Notes: generated by a model not told the origin, from the letters alone. DNA of 64,000 nucleotides from CAVQZC01 sp963718315 (GCA_963718315.1 CAVQZC010000012.1:496001-560000); one strand, 5' to 3'; shown: positions 16,381-28,139, counted from the first letter of the stretch. Numbers and translations are program-made.

Positions 16381-17532
16381 TCGCACCCTTCCGCAACCAC
16401 CTTCCGGTCAAGATCCGGTTCGGCGACGGCGTTGCCTCCGAGCTGGCGGGGGTGCTGGCCGACGAGGGCGCATCGCGGCCGTTCGTGATCATCGACCGGG
16501 GGCTGCCCGAGCTGGTGCCCGGAGTGGCGGCAGCGCTGGAGCCGCTGACCGGCGCGGTGCGGTTCGAGAAGGACGCCGGGGAGCCGACGGTCGCGCTGGT
16601 CGAGGAGGCGGCCGCCGCGCTCCACGACAGCGGCGCCGACGCCGTGGTCGCGCATCGGCGGGGGCTCGGCGATGGACACCGCCAAGGCCGGCCGCCTGGT
16701 CGCCGGCCAGGGCGGGCCGTACCTGCGGTTCGCCCGCGGCGAGGCCGCCTACGAGGAGCCGCGGATCCCGCTGGTGTGCATCCCGACGACCGCCGGCACC
16801 GGTTCGGAGGTCTCCGGCGGAGCGGTCATCACCGACCAGGAGACCCATGTCAAGGCGGGCATCGCAAGCCCGCTGCTGCGCGCCCAGTACGCGCTCGTCG
16901 ACCCGGTGCTGACCCACGGGCTGCCGCGGTCGATCACCGCCTACACCGGCATCGACGCGCTGGCGCAGGCGATCGCCGCTCTGGTCGTGACGGTGCGCAC
17001 CCCGATCGGCGACGCGGTCGGGCTCGAGGCCACCCGGCTGGCCGGGCAGGCGCTGGTGCGGGTGTGCCGCGACGGCTCGGACGCCGACGCGCGATCGCGG
17101 ATGGCCTGCGCCAGCCTGCTTGCCGGCCTGGCGATGAACATCTCCGACTGCGGTTCGGAGCACTCGCTCGCCCAGGCTCTGGGCGGCATGCTCGGGCTCC
17201 CCCACGGGCTGACCATCGGCCTGGTGCTGGCCGAGACGATGGACCGCGACCGCCGGTACGTCCCGGAGCAGTTCGAGCGGGTCGCAGACGCGCTCGGAGA
17301 GCCCGACGACGGCAGCGGTGACGGCTCCCGCGCCGTGCGTGCCGTCCACCGGATCCTGACCGAGCTCTCGTTCGAGACCATGGAGTCGGTCGGCGTCAAG
17401 GACGAGATGCTGGAGGAGCTCGCCGACAAGGCCCTCGCCGACTACTTCATCTCGGTGGCGCCGGCGCCGTGGTCGGCGGACGAGGTGCGCGACGCCTACC
17501 GCGCCGGCCTGGCACTGGGCGCTAGTCGCTGA
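16377..17532 (+). CDS. iron-containing (group III) alcohol dehydrogenase, frameshifted
   Basis: Two frames join at base 16653. The first carries residues 1-92 (NHLPVKIRFGDG through GADAVVA). The second resumes at the expected GGGSAMDTAK motif and runs to 17532. Removing one C gives a 384-residue protein of normal length. Metal ligands in the second part are Asp (16954-16956) and two His in EHSLAQAL and LPHGL. The fourth ligand, usually His four residues after the Asp, is Gln (16966-16968). It probably oxidises or reduces a small alcohol or aldehyde with NAD(P). It is coupled to the MOSC gene by ATGA. Confidence 0.85.
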
Positions 17533-17770
17533 CCCCGGGGTCTGGGTCCTGGGGCTGCTGGCCGCGCCGCTTCGCGGCCTCGTTCCTCGTCCCGATCACC
17601 AGCAGCGCCGTCCCCGGGACTGCCCAGAACATGCCGTAGAAGATCGCCCGGCCGACGGGCTGGCTGAGCGGTCCCAGATGGAGCAGGAAGAGCAGTACCG
17701 TCAGCACCGGGTAGGCGATGGCGATCTGCACCTGCCCGGGCAGAGCCTCCCATGCCAGCACCAGCTTCAC
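17522..17770 (-). CDS. small two-helix membrane protein
   Basis: 82 residues. Two hydrophobic segments are visible, roughly residues 15-33 (QIAIAYPVLTVLLFLLHLG) and 42-60 (AIFYGMFWAVPGTALLVIG), followed by a charged tail (RNEAAKRRGQQ). The function is not recognised. GTG 17770 is seven bases after TACCCT (17778-17783), which supports a real leaderless gene. It overlaps the end of the Fe-ADH gene by 11 bp, convergent. Confidence 0.7.
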   Translation of the reverse strand: MKLVLAWEALPGQVQIAIAYPVLTVLLFLLHLGPLSQPVGRAIFYGMFWAVPGTALLVIGTRNEAAKRRGQQPQDPDPGVSD

Positions 17771-17777
17771 GCAACGG

Positions 17778-17783
17778 AGGGTA
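17778..17783 (-). promoter_or_regulatory. -10 hexamer of small membrane protein gene
   Basis: TACCCT on the minus strand, seven bases before GTG 17770. Confidence 0.45.
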
Positions 17784-17848
17784 GCGCTGGGCCGTCTCAG
17801 CATGTGGCGATGATTGGAACACCTGCAGACGAAGCGCCGGCGGCCAGG

Positions 17849-17854
17849 TAGGCT
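17849..17854 (+). promoter_or_regulatory. -10 hexamer of HhH-GPD gene (leaderless)
   Basis: TAGGCT, seven bases before ATG 17862. Confidence 0.5.
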
Positions 17855-17861
17855 CCGTCGG

Positions 17862-18452
17862 ATGGTCAAGACCACCATGCCTGCCAGCTTGCCCTGGACC
17901 GACGATCCGGAGGCCTGCCGACTGATCGCGCAGGATCCGAATGCGCTCCTGATCGGCTTCGCGCTCGACCAGCAGGTGCCGGTTCCCAAGGCGTTCGCCG
18001 GGCCGTACGTGATCAAGCAGCGGCTCGGACACCTCGATCCCGGCCGCATTGCCGCAACCGACCCCGCCACCCTGGAGGCGGTGTTCCGGGAGCGCCCGGC
18101 GATCCACCGCTTCCCGGGCTCGATGGCACAGCGCGTTCAGGCGCTGTCCGCCGACATCGCCGACCGCTTCGCCGGCGACGGATCGCGGGTCTGGACAGAG
18201 GCTGTGACGGGCGAGGACATGGTGGCGCGGATCGGCTCGCTCCCCGGTTTCGGGGACATGAAGGTGCGGAGCCTGACGGCGACGTTGATCAAGCAGTTTG
18301 GTGTGCACCCGGAGGGATATGAGCGGGTGCTGCCGAATCATCCGACGCTGGGCGACGTCGACTCACCGGAAGCACTCGTCGCCTATCAGACCGCAAAGCG
18401 GGAGCACAAGCGACAGATGCGCGAACAGCACGCGCACAAGGGAGCCACGTGA
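17862..18452 (+). CDS. HhH-GPD family base-excision repair protein
   Basis: 196 residues, the size of the actinobacterial HhH-GPD-type repair proteins. The helix-hairpin-helix region reads IGSLPGFGDMKVRSL, and an N-terminal helical domain contains ALLIGFALDQQVPV. There is no [4Fe-4S] cysteine cluster. It is presumably a DNA glycosylase or a relative; the lesion is unknown. The stop overlaps the desaturase start as GTGA, giving a two-gene operon. Confidence 0.88.
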   Translation: MVKTTMPASLPWTDDPEACRLIAQDPNALLIGFALDQQVPVPKAFAGPYVIKQRLGHLDPGRIAATDPATLEAVFRERPAIHRFPGSMAQRVQALSADIADRFAGDGSRVWTEAVTGEDMVARIGSLPGFGDMKVRSLTATLIKQFGVHPEGYERVLPNHPTLGDVDSPEALVAYQTAKREHKRQMREQHAHKGAT

Positions 18453-19363
18453 CCACAACCACCCCCGTCCCCGTCAGCGTTCCCGGCTGGGGGCAAAAGA
18501 GCACCATGCTCGCGATCACGTTGATCCCGTTCGCCGGGGTGCTGGCAGCCGTCACCTTGCTCTGGAACAACGCCGTGGGCTGGAGCGACCTGGGCCTGAT
18601 GGCGATCCTCTACATCCTGATGGGCTTCGGCATCACCATCGGGTTCCACCGGATGCTGACGCATCGGGCGTTCGAGGCCATCCCGCCGCTGAAGGCGACG
18701 CTGCTGGTGCTGGGCTCGATGGCGATTCAGGGACCCGCGATCGCCTGGGCGGTCGACCACCGCACCCACCACGCGTTCTCTGACAAGGAAGGCGACCCGC
18801 ACAGCCCGCACCACGGCTTCGGCGGCGGACTCGGGGGCCAGCTGAGGGGCCTGCTGCATGCCCACATGGGCTGGATGTTCGCGGTCAACCCGGCGGCGGA
18901 CGTTCAGCGCTATGCAAAGGATCTGGTGGACGACCCGATCGTCCGCTTCATCGACCGCACATTCCTGCTCTGGGCGGTGCTCGGGTTCGTGGTGCCGTTC
19001 TGGATCGGCTACGCCATCTCGGGCACCTGGAAGGGTGCGCTCACCGGCCTCCTGTGGGGCGGGCTCGTGCGCCTGTTCCTGAACCACCACGTGACCTGGA
19101 GCGTGAACTCGATCTGCCACTACTTCGGCCGGCGGCCGTTCGCAGCCCACGACCAGTCCACGAACAACTGGGTGCTGGCACTGCCGTCGCTGGGCGAGTC
19201 GTGGCACCACAACCACCACGTCTTCCCGAGCTCTGCAACGCACGGCCTGGGGCGGGCGCAGATCGACCTCAGCGCGCTCATGATCGCCGGCTGGGAGAAG
19301 CTCGGCTGGGTGCGCAACGTGCGCCGCCCGTCACGCGAGCAGATCCTCCGCAAGCAGACCTAG
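18449..19363 (+). CDS. acyl-CoA/fatty acid desaturase (membrane di-iron)
   Basis: A 304-residue delta-9-type desaturase. The three histidine boxes are HRMLTH, HRTHH and HHNHH, separated by four transmembrane helices in two hairpins. It introduces a double bond into acyl chains at the inner membrane using O2 and an external reductase. Translation is coupled to the HhH-GPD gene through GTGA. No ferredoxin or reductase is adjacent. Confidence 0.93.
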   Translation: MTTTTPVPVSVPGWGQKSTMLAITLIPFAGVLAAVTLLWNNAVGWSDLGLMAILYILMGFGITIGFHRMLTHRAFEAIPPLKATLLVLGSMAIQGPAIAWAVDHRTHHAFSDKEGDPHSPHHGFGGGLGGQLRGLLHAHMGWMFAVNPAADVQRYAKDLVDDPIVRFIDRTFLLWAVLGFVVPFWIGYAISGTWKGALTGLLWGGLVRLFLNHHVTWSVNSICHYFGRRPFAAHDQSTNNWVLALPSLGESWHHNHHVFPSSATHGLGRAQIDLSALMIAGWEKLGWVRNVRRPSREQILRKQT

Positions 19364-19377
19364 CCGCCGCCGGTCTT

Positions 19378-20343
19378 CTAGTCGTCGTGCCCGGCAACAG
19401 GGCGGGACACGATGGTGCCCGACAGGTTGCTGCCGCCGGTCAGGCTCCAGTCGGCTGACACGTCGCGCTGCGACCCGTCGCTCATCCGGCAGGTGGCGTC
19501 GAAGCCGGTCGAACGGGTCGCCGTGACCGTCCCCGAGCACAGCTGTCCGCTGGGCAGGTACTCCATCCGGAACGCCGTCTGCTGTTGCCCGCCTGCCGCG
19601 AGCAGGAGGTCGGCGCGCACCAGCACCGGCTGCGCCCCGCCGGCCGAGCCGGACATCGAGACGATCTGGCCCGTGTCGCCGCCCTGCTGCAGGATCTGCC
19701 CGGTCAGGCGATCGCGGAACGACGCCGCATTCCACGGATGTGACGCAAGTGCCAGCGGGCCGGCTGCAAGCAGCACCGGAAGCAGGCCGACGGCCGCCCC
19801 CAGGGGCACCAGCCTCGGCCGGCCGATGCGACGGGCCAGGAGCATCAGCACCGATGCGACCGAGATCGCGTACAGCGCCTGCATCCACCAGGCGCCGCGG
19901 TCGGTGCCGCTGCCGATCCCGTGGAGGGTCGCGGCCGTCCAGACGACGAAGTTGAGGTAGTGGGTGGTGCGCCACCAGCGGTAGGGGATGCGCCGCCGGT
20001 AGTGGTTCGTGATCGCAAGGGCGATCAGCAGCTCGGCGGCGACGATGCCCAGCGCCACCCAGATCGGCCTGTAGTGGGCGGCAAGAGGGACGACCAGCTG
20101 GGTGAGGCTGAACGGCAGGAACGAGTCGATCGCCACCGTGGCGATGTGCAGGGTGAGGAACGCCCCGACCAGCAGGCCGCCGAACCGGTGCACGTCCTCG
20201 ACGGCGAACCGCGGCCACCCGGGCAGCCGTTCCCGCCCGGCGAGCCCGATCCCGACGCAGACGACACTGGTCAGCAGGACATAGGCGACGATCCCGGCGG
20301 CCCGGGCCGCGTACCAGTCGACCGGGCTCGAGGTCAGGTGCAC
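19378..20343 (-). CDS. ferric reductase-like transmembrane heme protein with exported C-terminal domain
   Basis: About 321 residues. Six hydrophobic helices carry two pairs of histidines (VHRFGG and LTLHIA; TTHYLN and TLHGIG) in the pattern of the YedZ/ferric reductase b-heme domain. About 115 residues follow that look like an extracytoplasmic beta domain (residues about 205-321) with two cysteines (LCSGTV, ATCRMS). There is no FAD/NAD reductase domain. It is the last gene of an operon after ApbE; GTG 20343 overlaps the ApbE end by 10 bp (20373 is an alternative). It probably passes electrons across the membrane; partner and acceptor are unknown. Confidence 0.8.
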   Translation of the reverse strand: MHLTSSPVDWYAARAAGIVAYVLLTSVVCVGIGLAGRERLPGWPRFAVEDVHRFGGLLVGAFLTLHIATVAIDSFLPFSLTQLVVPLAAHYRPIWVALGIVAAELLIALAITNHYRRRIPYRWWRTTHYLNFVVWTAATLHGIGSGTDRGAWWMQALYAISVASVLMLLARRIGRPRLVPLGAAVGLLPVLLAAGPLALASHPWNAASFRDRLTGQILQQGGDTGQIVSMSGSAGGAQPVLVRADLLLAAGGQQQTAFRMEYLPSGQLCSGTVTATRSTGFDATCRMSDGSQRDVSADWSLTGGSNLSGTIVSRPVAGHDD

Positions 20344-21191
20344 GCCGGCCAGCCCTCGGTCATCTCGGCCCACAGGCGCGTCATGACCACCACTCCGTCA
20401 CGGTCAATGAACCTGCCGGGCACCCCGTGGTCGTCCAGCCAGTCGGGCCCGTCGCGGCCGAGCAGGAATGCAGCCCGGGCCGCGGTGTCGGCGTGCAGGC
20501 AGGTCGATCCGCAGGCGGTGACCTGCTCCCACGGCGAGGTCGAGGGGCGCCCTGTGCGAGCGTCGATCAGGTGGTGCTGCACGATTCCGTCGCGTACCCA
20601 CCGGCGGCGGGACGACCCGCTGGTGGCCAGGGCGCCGCGCTCCAGCCGCACCGCGCCGCCACCCGGCAGCGCGATGTCGGTGGGCGAGGCAATCGCCAGG
20701 TCGCCGCCGGCCGAGACCCACCCGCCCGAGGGGAGCAGCTCCGCGGCGTCGTCGACGGCCATCGCCTTGACCACCCCGTTCAGATCGAGCAAGACGCCCG
20801 GCGGAGCGGAGATCAGCCGGCCGTAGGTGCGAACCTCGCCGGCGCGGCCGGGATGCGCGGGGCCGGGAGGCAGCTCGCTCGGTGCCAGCGCTCCGAAATC
20901 GCAGTCATAGCCGGCGGAGACGAGAGCCCAGCCCAGCGTCGGGTCGAGAACCCCGTCTGTCTGCCGGCAGGCGTCGAGCGCCGCGTACAGCGCTTCGGCA
21001 AACGCAGGGCTGACCAGAACCCGCCGCCCAGCGGAGTGGTTGACGCGGCACAGCTCGCTGGTGGGGATGAACCTGCTGAAGCGCGCGTCGCGCTCCTCGA
21101 AGAGCCGCCGGATCGCCCGCCGCTGCGGATCATCGGCCCCGGCAACGAGCACCTCACACCCCATCGACCGGAACCGGAACAGGTCGCTCAC
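20334..21191 (-). CDS. apbE: FAD:protein FMN transferase (ApbE family)
   Basis: 285 residues. Family landmarks are FRFRSMGCEV at the N-terminus, LDLNGVVKAMAVDDA (the usual GxxxKGxAVD site), WVSAGGDLA, and HHLIDARTGRP before the C-terminal Mg-binding region. ApbE transfers FMN from FAD to a Thr or Ser on exported proteins. It is usually lipidated or exported, but no signal peptide is visible here. GTGA overlaps the small membrane protein upstream, and the heme membrane protein follows. I see no flavinylation target motif in either partner. Confidence 0.92.
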   Translation of the reverse strand: MSDLFRFRSMGCEVLVAGADDPQRRAIRRLFEERDARFSRFIPTSELCRVNHSAGRRVLVSPAFAEALYAALDACRQTDGVLDPTLGWALVSAGYDCDFGALAPSELPPGPAHPGRAGEVRTYGRLISAPPGVLLDLNGVVKAMAVDDAAELLPSGGWVSAGGDLAIASPTDIALPGGGAVRLERGALATSGSSRRRWVRDGIVQHHLIDARTGRPSTSPWEQVTACGSTCLHADTAARAAFLLGRDGPDWLDDHGVPGRFIDRDGVVVMTRLWAEMTEGWPACT

Positions 21192-21442
21192 GAGACTCCC
21201 GTCGACCCGCTGGGCGGCGATTGCGCCGGCGCCACCTGGCCTCCCGAGATCCCACTGCCGCTGAGCGCCCTCTGGAACCCGCTGGGCACCGCCAGTGGCC
21301 GTGGCTTGCCGTGGGCATGGCTGGGCACGTTGGAGCGTGCGGCAACCAGCGTTGCCACGAACGCCGCCCCTGCAGCCACGACGGCGACCCGCTTGACGAT
21401 CGCGGCTCTGGAGCGAGCAGACTCGATCCTCGACTCGTTCAT
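21188..21442 (-). CDS. small single-pass membrane protein of the ApbE operon
   Basis: 84 residues: a basic N-terminus, one hydrophobic helix (VAVVAAGAAFVATLVAA), then a His/Pro/Ser/Gly-rich tail (SHAHGKPRP, SGSGISGG). The function is not recognised. ATG 21442; the stop overlaps the ApbE GTG as GTGA, which strongly supports it being real. It is the first gene of the operon. Its promoter probably uses CATACT (21485-21490, minus strand), leaving a 35-nt leader. Confidence 0.7.
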   Translation of the reverse strand: MNESRIESARSRAAIVKRVAVVAAGAAFVATLVAARSNVPSHAHGKPRPLAVPSGFQRALSGSGISGGQVAPAQSPPSGSTGVS

Positions 21443-21484
21443 GCTGATTCGGACTCTGACAGCCAAGTCTGTGGGACGCCTGAG

Positions 21485-21492
21485 AGTATGGT
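21485..21492. promoter_or_regulatory. overlapping divergent -10 hexamers
   Basis: Plus strand TATGGT (21487-21492) is seven bases before GTG 21500. Minus strand CATACT (21490-21485) faces the ApbE operon. Confidence 0.45.
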
Positions 21493-21499
21493 GTGAGGA

Positions 21500-22336
21500 G
21501 TGGATGGCCGGATCCTGCTGGGCGACAACCTCGAGCTGATGCAGCAGCTGGAACCGGCCAGCTTCCGGCTGATCTACCTCGACCCGCCGTTCAACACCGG
21601 CCGCCGCCAGCGGCGCGAGTCGATCTCGGTGCAGGCCGATCCGAACGGCGACCGCAGCGGCTTCGGCGGTCGTCGCTACCGCAGCACGCCCGTCGCCGAC
21701 CGAGCCTACGACGACGCCTACGACGACTACATGGCGTTCCTGGGGCCCCGCCTTGCCCGCTGCCGCGACCTGCTCGACGACCAGGGCACGCTCTACCTCC
21801 ATCTCGACTACCGCGAGGCGCACTACGCCAAGGTCGAGCTCGACGGGCTGTTCGGCCGGGAGTGCTTTCTCAACGAGATCATCTGGGCCTACGACTACGG
21901 CGGGAAGCCGAAGCGGCGCTGGCCGGCGAAACACGACACCATCCTGGTCTACGTCCGCGACCGCGACCGCTACCTGTTCGACGCCGATGCGGTCGAGCGC
22001 GAGCCCTACATGGCGCCCGGCCTGGTGACGCCGGAGAAGGCTGCCCGCGGCAAGCTGCCGACCGACGTCTGGTGGCACACCATCGTGTCGCCGACCGGAT
22101 CCGAGAAGACCGGCTACCCGAACCAGAAGCCGGAGGGCGTGCTGCGGCGCATCGTGCAGGCCTCGAGTGCGCCCGGCGACCTGGTGGGCGATTTCTTCGC
22201 GGGCTCGGGGACGCTGGGCGCCGTCGCCCAGCAGCTCGGCCGCCGGTTCGTGCTCGCCGACAGCAACCCCGAGGCGGTGGCGGTGATGGAGCAGCGCCTC
22301 GGCATCACCGCCGAAGCGTTACGCCGTGAGCACTGA
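21500..22336 (+). CDS. site-specific DNA methyltransferase, beta class, orphan
   Basis: A 278-residue N4/N6 amino-methyltransferase. Motif IV (YLDPPFNTG) comes before motif I (GDFFAGSGTLG), with YPNQKPEGVLRRI in between: the beta-class order. It methylates adenine N6 or cytosine N4 in a short DNA site. No restriction gene is adjacent, so the role is probably epigenetic or phage-related. The start is leaderless-type. It overlaps rpiA by 18 bp at the 3' end. Confidence 0.92.
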   Translation: MDGRILLGDNLELMQQLEPASFRLIYLDPPFNTGRRQRRESISVQADPNGDRSGFGGRRYRSTPVADRAYDDAYDDYMAFLGPRLARCRDLLDDQGTLYLHLDYREAHYAKVELDGLFGRECFLNEIIWAYDYGGKPKRRWPAKHDTILVYVRDRDRYLFDADAVEREPYMAPGLVTPEKAARGKLPTDVWWHTIVSPTGSEKTGYPNQKPEGVLRRIVQASSAPGDLVGDFFAGSGTLGAVAQQLGRRFVLADSNPEAVAVMEQRLGITAEALRREH

Positions 22337-23007
22337 GACGCCGCCGGCGCCGGCCACGTGGGCAGACACCGCGATGCCGAGGAAGAACCCGTGGGCGACG
22401 ACGCCGGGCACCGCGGCGACCCGCTCGGCCAGGCCGTTGGGATCGCTCCAGTCGTCGCGGCGGCAGTCCAGGATCCGGTTCCCCTCGTCGGTGACGAACG
22501 GGCGGCCGTCGGAGCCCAGCCGGAGCGACCAGCTCCAGCCGTCCCGCTCCAGCAGGCGCTTACACAGGGGCAGCGCGAAGTCGATCACCTCGACCGGCAG
22601 CGGCGCTCCCTGCCCCAGCCGGTCGACCAGCTTGCGGTCGTCGCAGACGACCACGAACCGCGCGGCGGAGCAGGCAATCACCTTCTCACGCAGCTGCGCG
22701 CCGCCCAGGCCCTTGATCAGGTTGAGGCCCGGCGCCACCTCGTCGGCGCCGTCGATGGCCACGTCGAGCAGCGGGCGATCGGCCAGATCCGCCAGCGGGA
22801 TCCCCAGCTCCCGGCAGCGGTCGGCGGTCGCCTGAGAGGTGGGCACGCCTGAGATGTCGCCGAGCCTGCCGTCGGACAGCCGCTCGGCCAGCCCGTCGAG
22901 CAGGAACGCCGCGGTCGACCCGGTGCCCAGGCCAAGCAGCATCCCACTCCGTACCTCGGCGTCGATCGCCGAGATCGCCGCGGCCCGCTTGAGCTCGTCG
23001 AGATCGG

Positions 23008-23011
<4 letters not shown>
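22319..23011 (-). CDS. rpiA: ribose-5-phosphate isomerase A
   Basis: 230 residues. Signatures are GLGTGSTAAFLLDGL, DVAIDGADEVAPGLNLIKGLGGA (catalytic Asp/Lys region) and ACSAARFVVVCDDRK. It interconverts ribose-5-P and ribulose-5-P in the pentose phosphate pathway. ATGA couples it to the DUF255 gene, so it ends an operon led by NAD-GDH. The other pentose phosphate genes are 8 kb away. Confidence 0.96.
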
Positions 23012-24986
<1,975 letters not shown>

Positions 24987-24990
<4 letters not shown>

Positions 24991-27900
24991 TCGGCGACCT
25001 GGCGGAGCTGGTGCACCATCACCGCCACCACCGCCGCGTCATTGTCACCCGGGCCGCCGGAGTTGGCGATCATCTTCCCCAGCCGCTGGTAGGCGTCGGC
25101 GCGCGCGGCCAGGTAGGCCTCGACGGCGCCGTCGACGTCGCCCAGGGCTCCCGAGATCACCCGTGTTGCGATCTGCCGGCGAAGCAGCCAGAGGTCGTCG
25201 ATCTGGGCGCGCAGGGCCAGCCGCTGCCACCGGTTGTTCGCCGGCAGCGCGCTGATCCGCTCCTGGATCGTGTCCAGGTACAGGCGCTCGCCGAGCAGGA
25301 AGAACAGGTGGGCGACCTCGCTCACCGGCCGGCCCGTCTCCTGGGCTACCGCTGTCACGTCCGGCGCGTACACGACGTCGGGAACGGCGGCTCCGAACCG
25401 GGCCGGCGCGTCCGGCACGCCGCGGTCGACGAGGGCCGCGAAGCGGTCGTCGCGCGCCGCCTTGCCGGCCGCGGTCGCCGAGCGGTCGAGATGGTCGAGC
25501 AGCTCGGCGAACCCGCTCTTGCCTCGCTCGATCTCGCGCCCCAGGTCGATGTCGGGCACGTGGCGGAGGTACCACCGGGCGAGCTCCTCCACCATGCCGT
25601 CGACGCCGCTCATCAGCTCGCCCTGGACGTCCGCAGGGACCACGCCGTCGAGCCGCTCCACGTCGTCCCAGCGAGCGCGGGCGTCACTCACCTCGCGCGC
25701 GACCAGGAACGCCTTGACCACCTCGTCGGCAGCGGCGCCGGTCTCGGCAGCCATCCGCGGCACGTAGGTGATCCCCATCGAGTTGATCACGTCATTGGTG
25801 ACGATGGTGGCGATGATCTCCCGGCGCAGCGCGTGCTTGGCCAGGTGCTGGCCCAGCTGCGCGACCACCGGACGCGGAAAGTAGGCCGCGAGGTCGTCGT
25901 GCAGGTGGGGGTCGTCGGGCAGGGTCGAGGGCAGGATGTCGTCGCGCAGCAGGCGCTTGGCGTAGGCGAGCAGCACGCACAGCTCGGGGCGGGCCATGCC
26001 GCGCCCGGACCGCTGCCGCTCGACCATCTGCTCGCTCGCGGGCAGAGACTCCAGCTCGCGGTCGAGCAGGCCGCGCGACTCCAGCTCGAGCATCAGGTCC
26101 TCGTAGTTCTCCAGCCGGCGATTGCTGACCGCGGACTCCTGCGACAGGATCTGCACCTGCAGGTAGTTGTCGTAGAGCACGTGAGCGACGACGTCGTCGG
26201 CCACCTGTGCGAGCAGCGCGTCGCGGCCCGGCAGGTCGAGCTCGCCCGCCTCCAGTGCCTGGGCCAGCAGGATCTTCAGGTTCACCTCGTGGTCGGAGCA
26301 GTCCACGCCTGCCGAGTTGTCGATGGCGTCGGTGTTGATACGGCCCCCGTTCAGTGCGTACTCGATGCGGCCGCGCTGCGTGAACCCCAGGTTGCCCCCC
26401 TCGGCGACGACGGTTGCCCGGAGGTCGCGACCGTCGACCCGCAGGCTGTCGTTCGCGCGGTCGCCGGCGTCGGCCTGGGTCTCCTCCGACGCCTTCACGA
26501 ACGTGCCGATGCCGCCGTTCCAGAACAGGTCGACGGGCGCGCGCAGGATCGCCTGGCAGAGCTCGGTCGGCGGCAGGGTGGTGGCGTCGATTCCGAGTGC
26601 CACCCGCGCCGCATCGGACAGCTCCACCGCCTTCGCGGAGCGCGGCCACACGCCGCCACCGGCCGAGATCAGCGTGCGGTCGTAGTCATCCCACGAGCTC
26701 CGCGGCAGGCCGAACAGCCGGCGCCGTTCCGCGAACGAGGTCGCCGGATCGGGGTCAGGGTCGATGAACACGTGGCGGTGGTCGAAGGCGGCCACAAGCT
26801 TCGTTGTCGGCGACTGCAACATGCCGTTGCCGAACACGTCACCCGACATGTCTCCGATGCCAACGCAGGTGAACGGCTCGGTCATCACGTCCCGGCCGAT
26901 CTCGCGGAAGTGCCGCTTGACGCTCTCCCAGGCGCCGCGCGCGGTGATCCCCAGCACCTTGTGGTCGTAGCCGGACGAGCCGCCCGATGCGTACGCATCG
27001 CCGAGCCAGAACCCGTACTCGGCGCTGACCTCGTTGGCGGTGTCGGACAGGTGGGCGGTGCCCTTGTCGGCTGCGACCACCAGGTAGGCGTCGGCGTCCT
27101 CGTCGAGAACGCGTACGCCCTGTGGGCGCACGACCTGGCCGCCGGCGATGTTGTCGGTGAGGTCGAGCATGCCGCGCATCAGGACGATGTACTGGCGTCG
27201 CTCCTCCTCCATCAGCTCGTCCCGCCCCGCCGGCGGCGCCTTGAGCACGAACCCGCCCTTGGCGCCGGTCGGCACGATCACGGCGTTCTTGACCATCTGC
27301 GCCTTCATCAGCCCCAGGATCTCGGTGCGGTAGTCCTCGATCCGGTCGCTCCAGCGGATGCCGCCGCGGGCCACGAAGCCGCCGCGCAGGTGGACGCCCT
27401 CCATGGTCGGGCTGTAGACGAAGATCTCCCAGCGCGGCACCGGCTTGGGCATCCCCGGCACCTGGGGGCAGTCGAGCTTGAACGACAGGTAGGGCAGGGC
27501 GCCGCCGTCCTTGTACGCATTCGTACGGACGGTCGCCACGATCAGGCGCAGGAACCCGCGCAGGATGCGGTCGTCGTCGAGGCTCGCGATCGCATCCAGA
27601 TCGGCGGCGATGCCTGCCTCGAGCCGCTCCTGCTCGTCCACGCCGACCATGCGCTCGGGGTCGTGCCGCGCCTCGAACAGCTCGACCAGCTTGCGGGAGA
27701 CATCCGCGTTCCGCACCAGCGCGTCGTTCTGATAGCGCTTGGTGAAGCTGCCGCCCAGCAGCTGACGGTACTGCCGGTAGGCGCGCAGGATGGTCACCTG
27801 ACGGCAGCTCAGCGCCGCAGCCGGCACCAGGCGGTTCAGCGAGTCGCTCTCGGCGCTGCGATCCCAGACGGCGCGCACCGTGCCGGCGACCAGGTCGCCG

Positions 27901-28139
27901 ACCCGGGGAAGGTCGAGCTGCACGCCCCCCGGCCCGAGCACGCCGAAGTCATGGAGGTACCGGCCGGAGCCGTCGTCGTCGCGGAGCCGGGTCGGCACCT
28001 CCTCGACCACCGTCAGGCCGAGCGCCTCCAGCACCGGGAGCAGATCGGACAGCGGGGCCTTGCCGCCTGTCTTGTAGAGCTTCAACCTGGTCAGCGGATC
28101 CGGGGTGTCGATCTCGTTCTGCAGCGCCACCACGTAGGG
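24987..28139 (-). CDS. gdh: NAD-specific glutamate dehydrogenase, C-terminal segment (after frameshift)
   Basis: This segment resumes at YVVALQNEID and contains the catalytic domain of the large (about 180 kDa) NAD-GDH class: RGGIRWSDR, VKNAVIVPTGAKGGFVLK and GDMSGDVFGNGML. The long helical C-terminus follows. It deaminates glutamate to 2-oxoglutarate with NAD. With one G of the run 28137-28140 (plus strand) removed, it joins the segment to its right into a 1600-residue protein, the family length. The stop overlaps the DUF255 start as GTGA. Confidence 0.93.

Noticed and set aside
17531..17542. Perfect 12-bp palindrome GACCCCGGGGTC as an operator
   Set aside because: It lies at the overlapping 3' ends of two convergent genes, has no loop for a terminator and no promoter nearby; probably coincidence in GC-rich coding sequence.
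19378..19440. SGTIVS near the C-terminus of the heme membrane protein as an ApbE flavinylation site
   Set aside because: The consensus needs a SGAT/TGAT-type core; this lacks the alanine and the preceding acidic residues.
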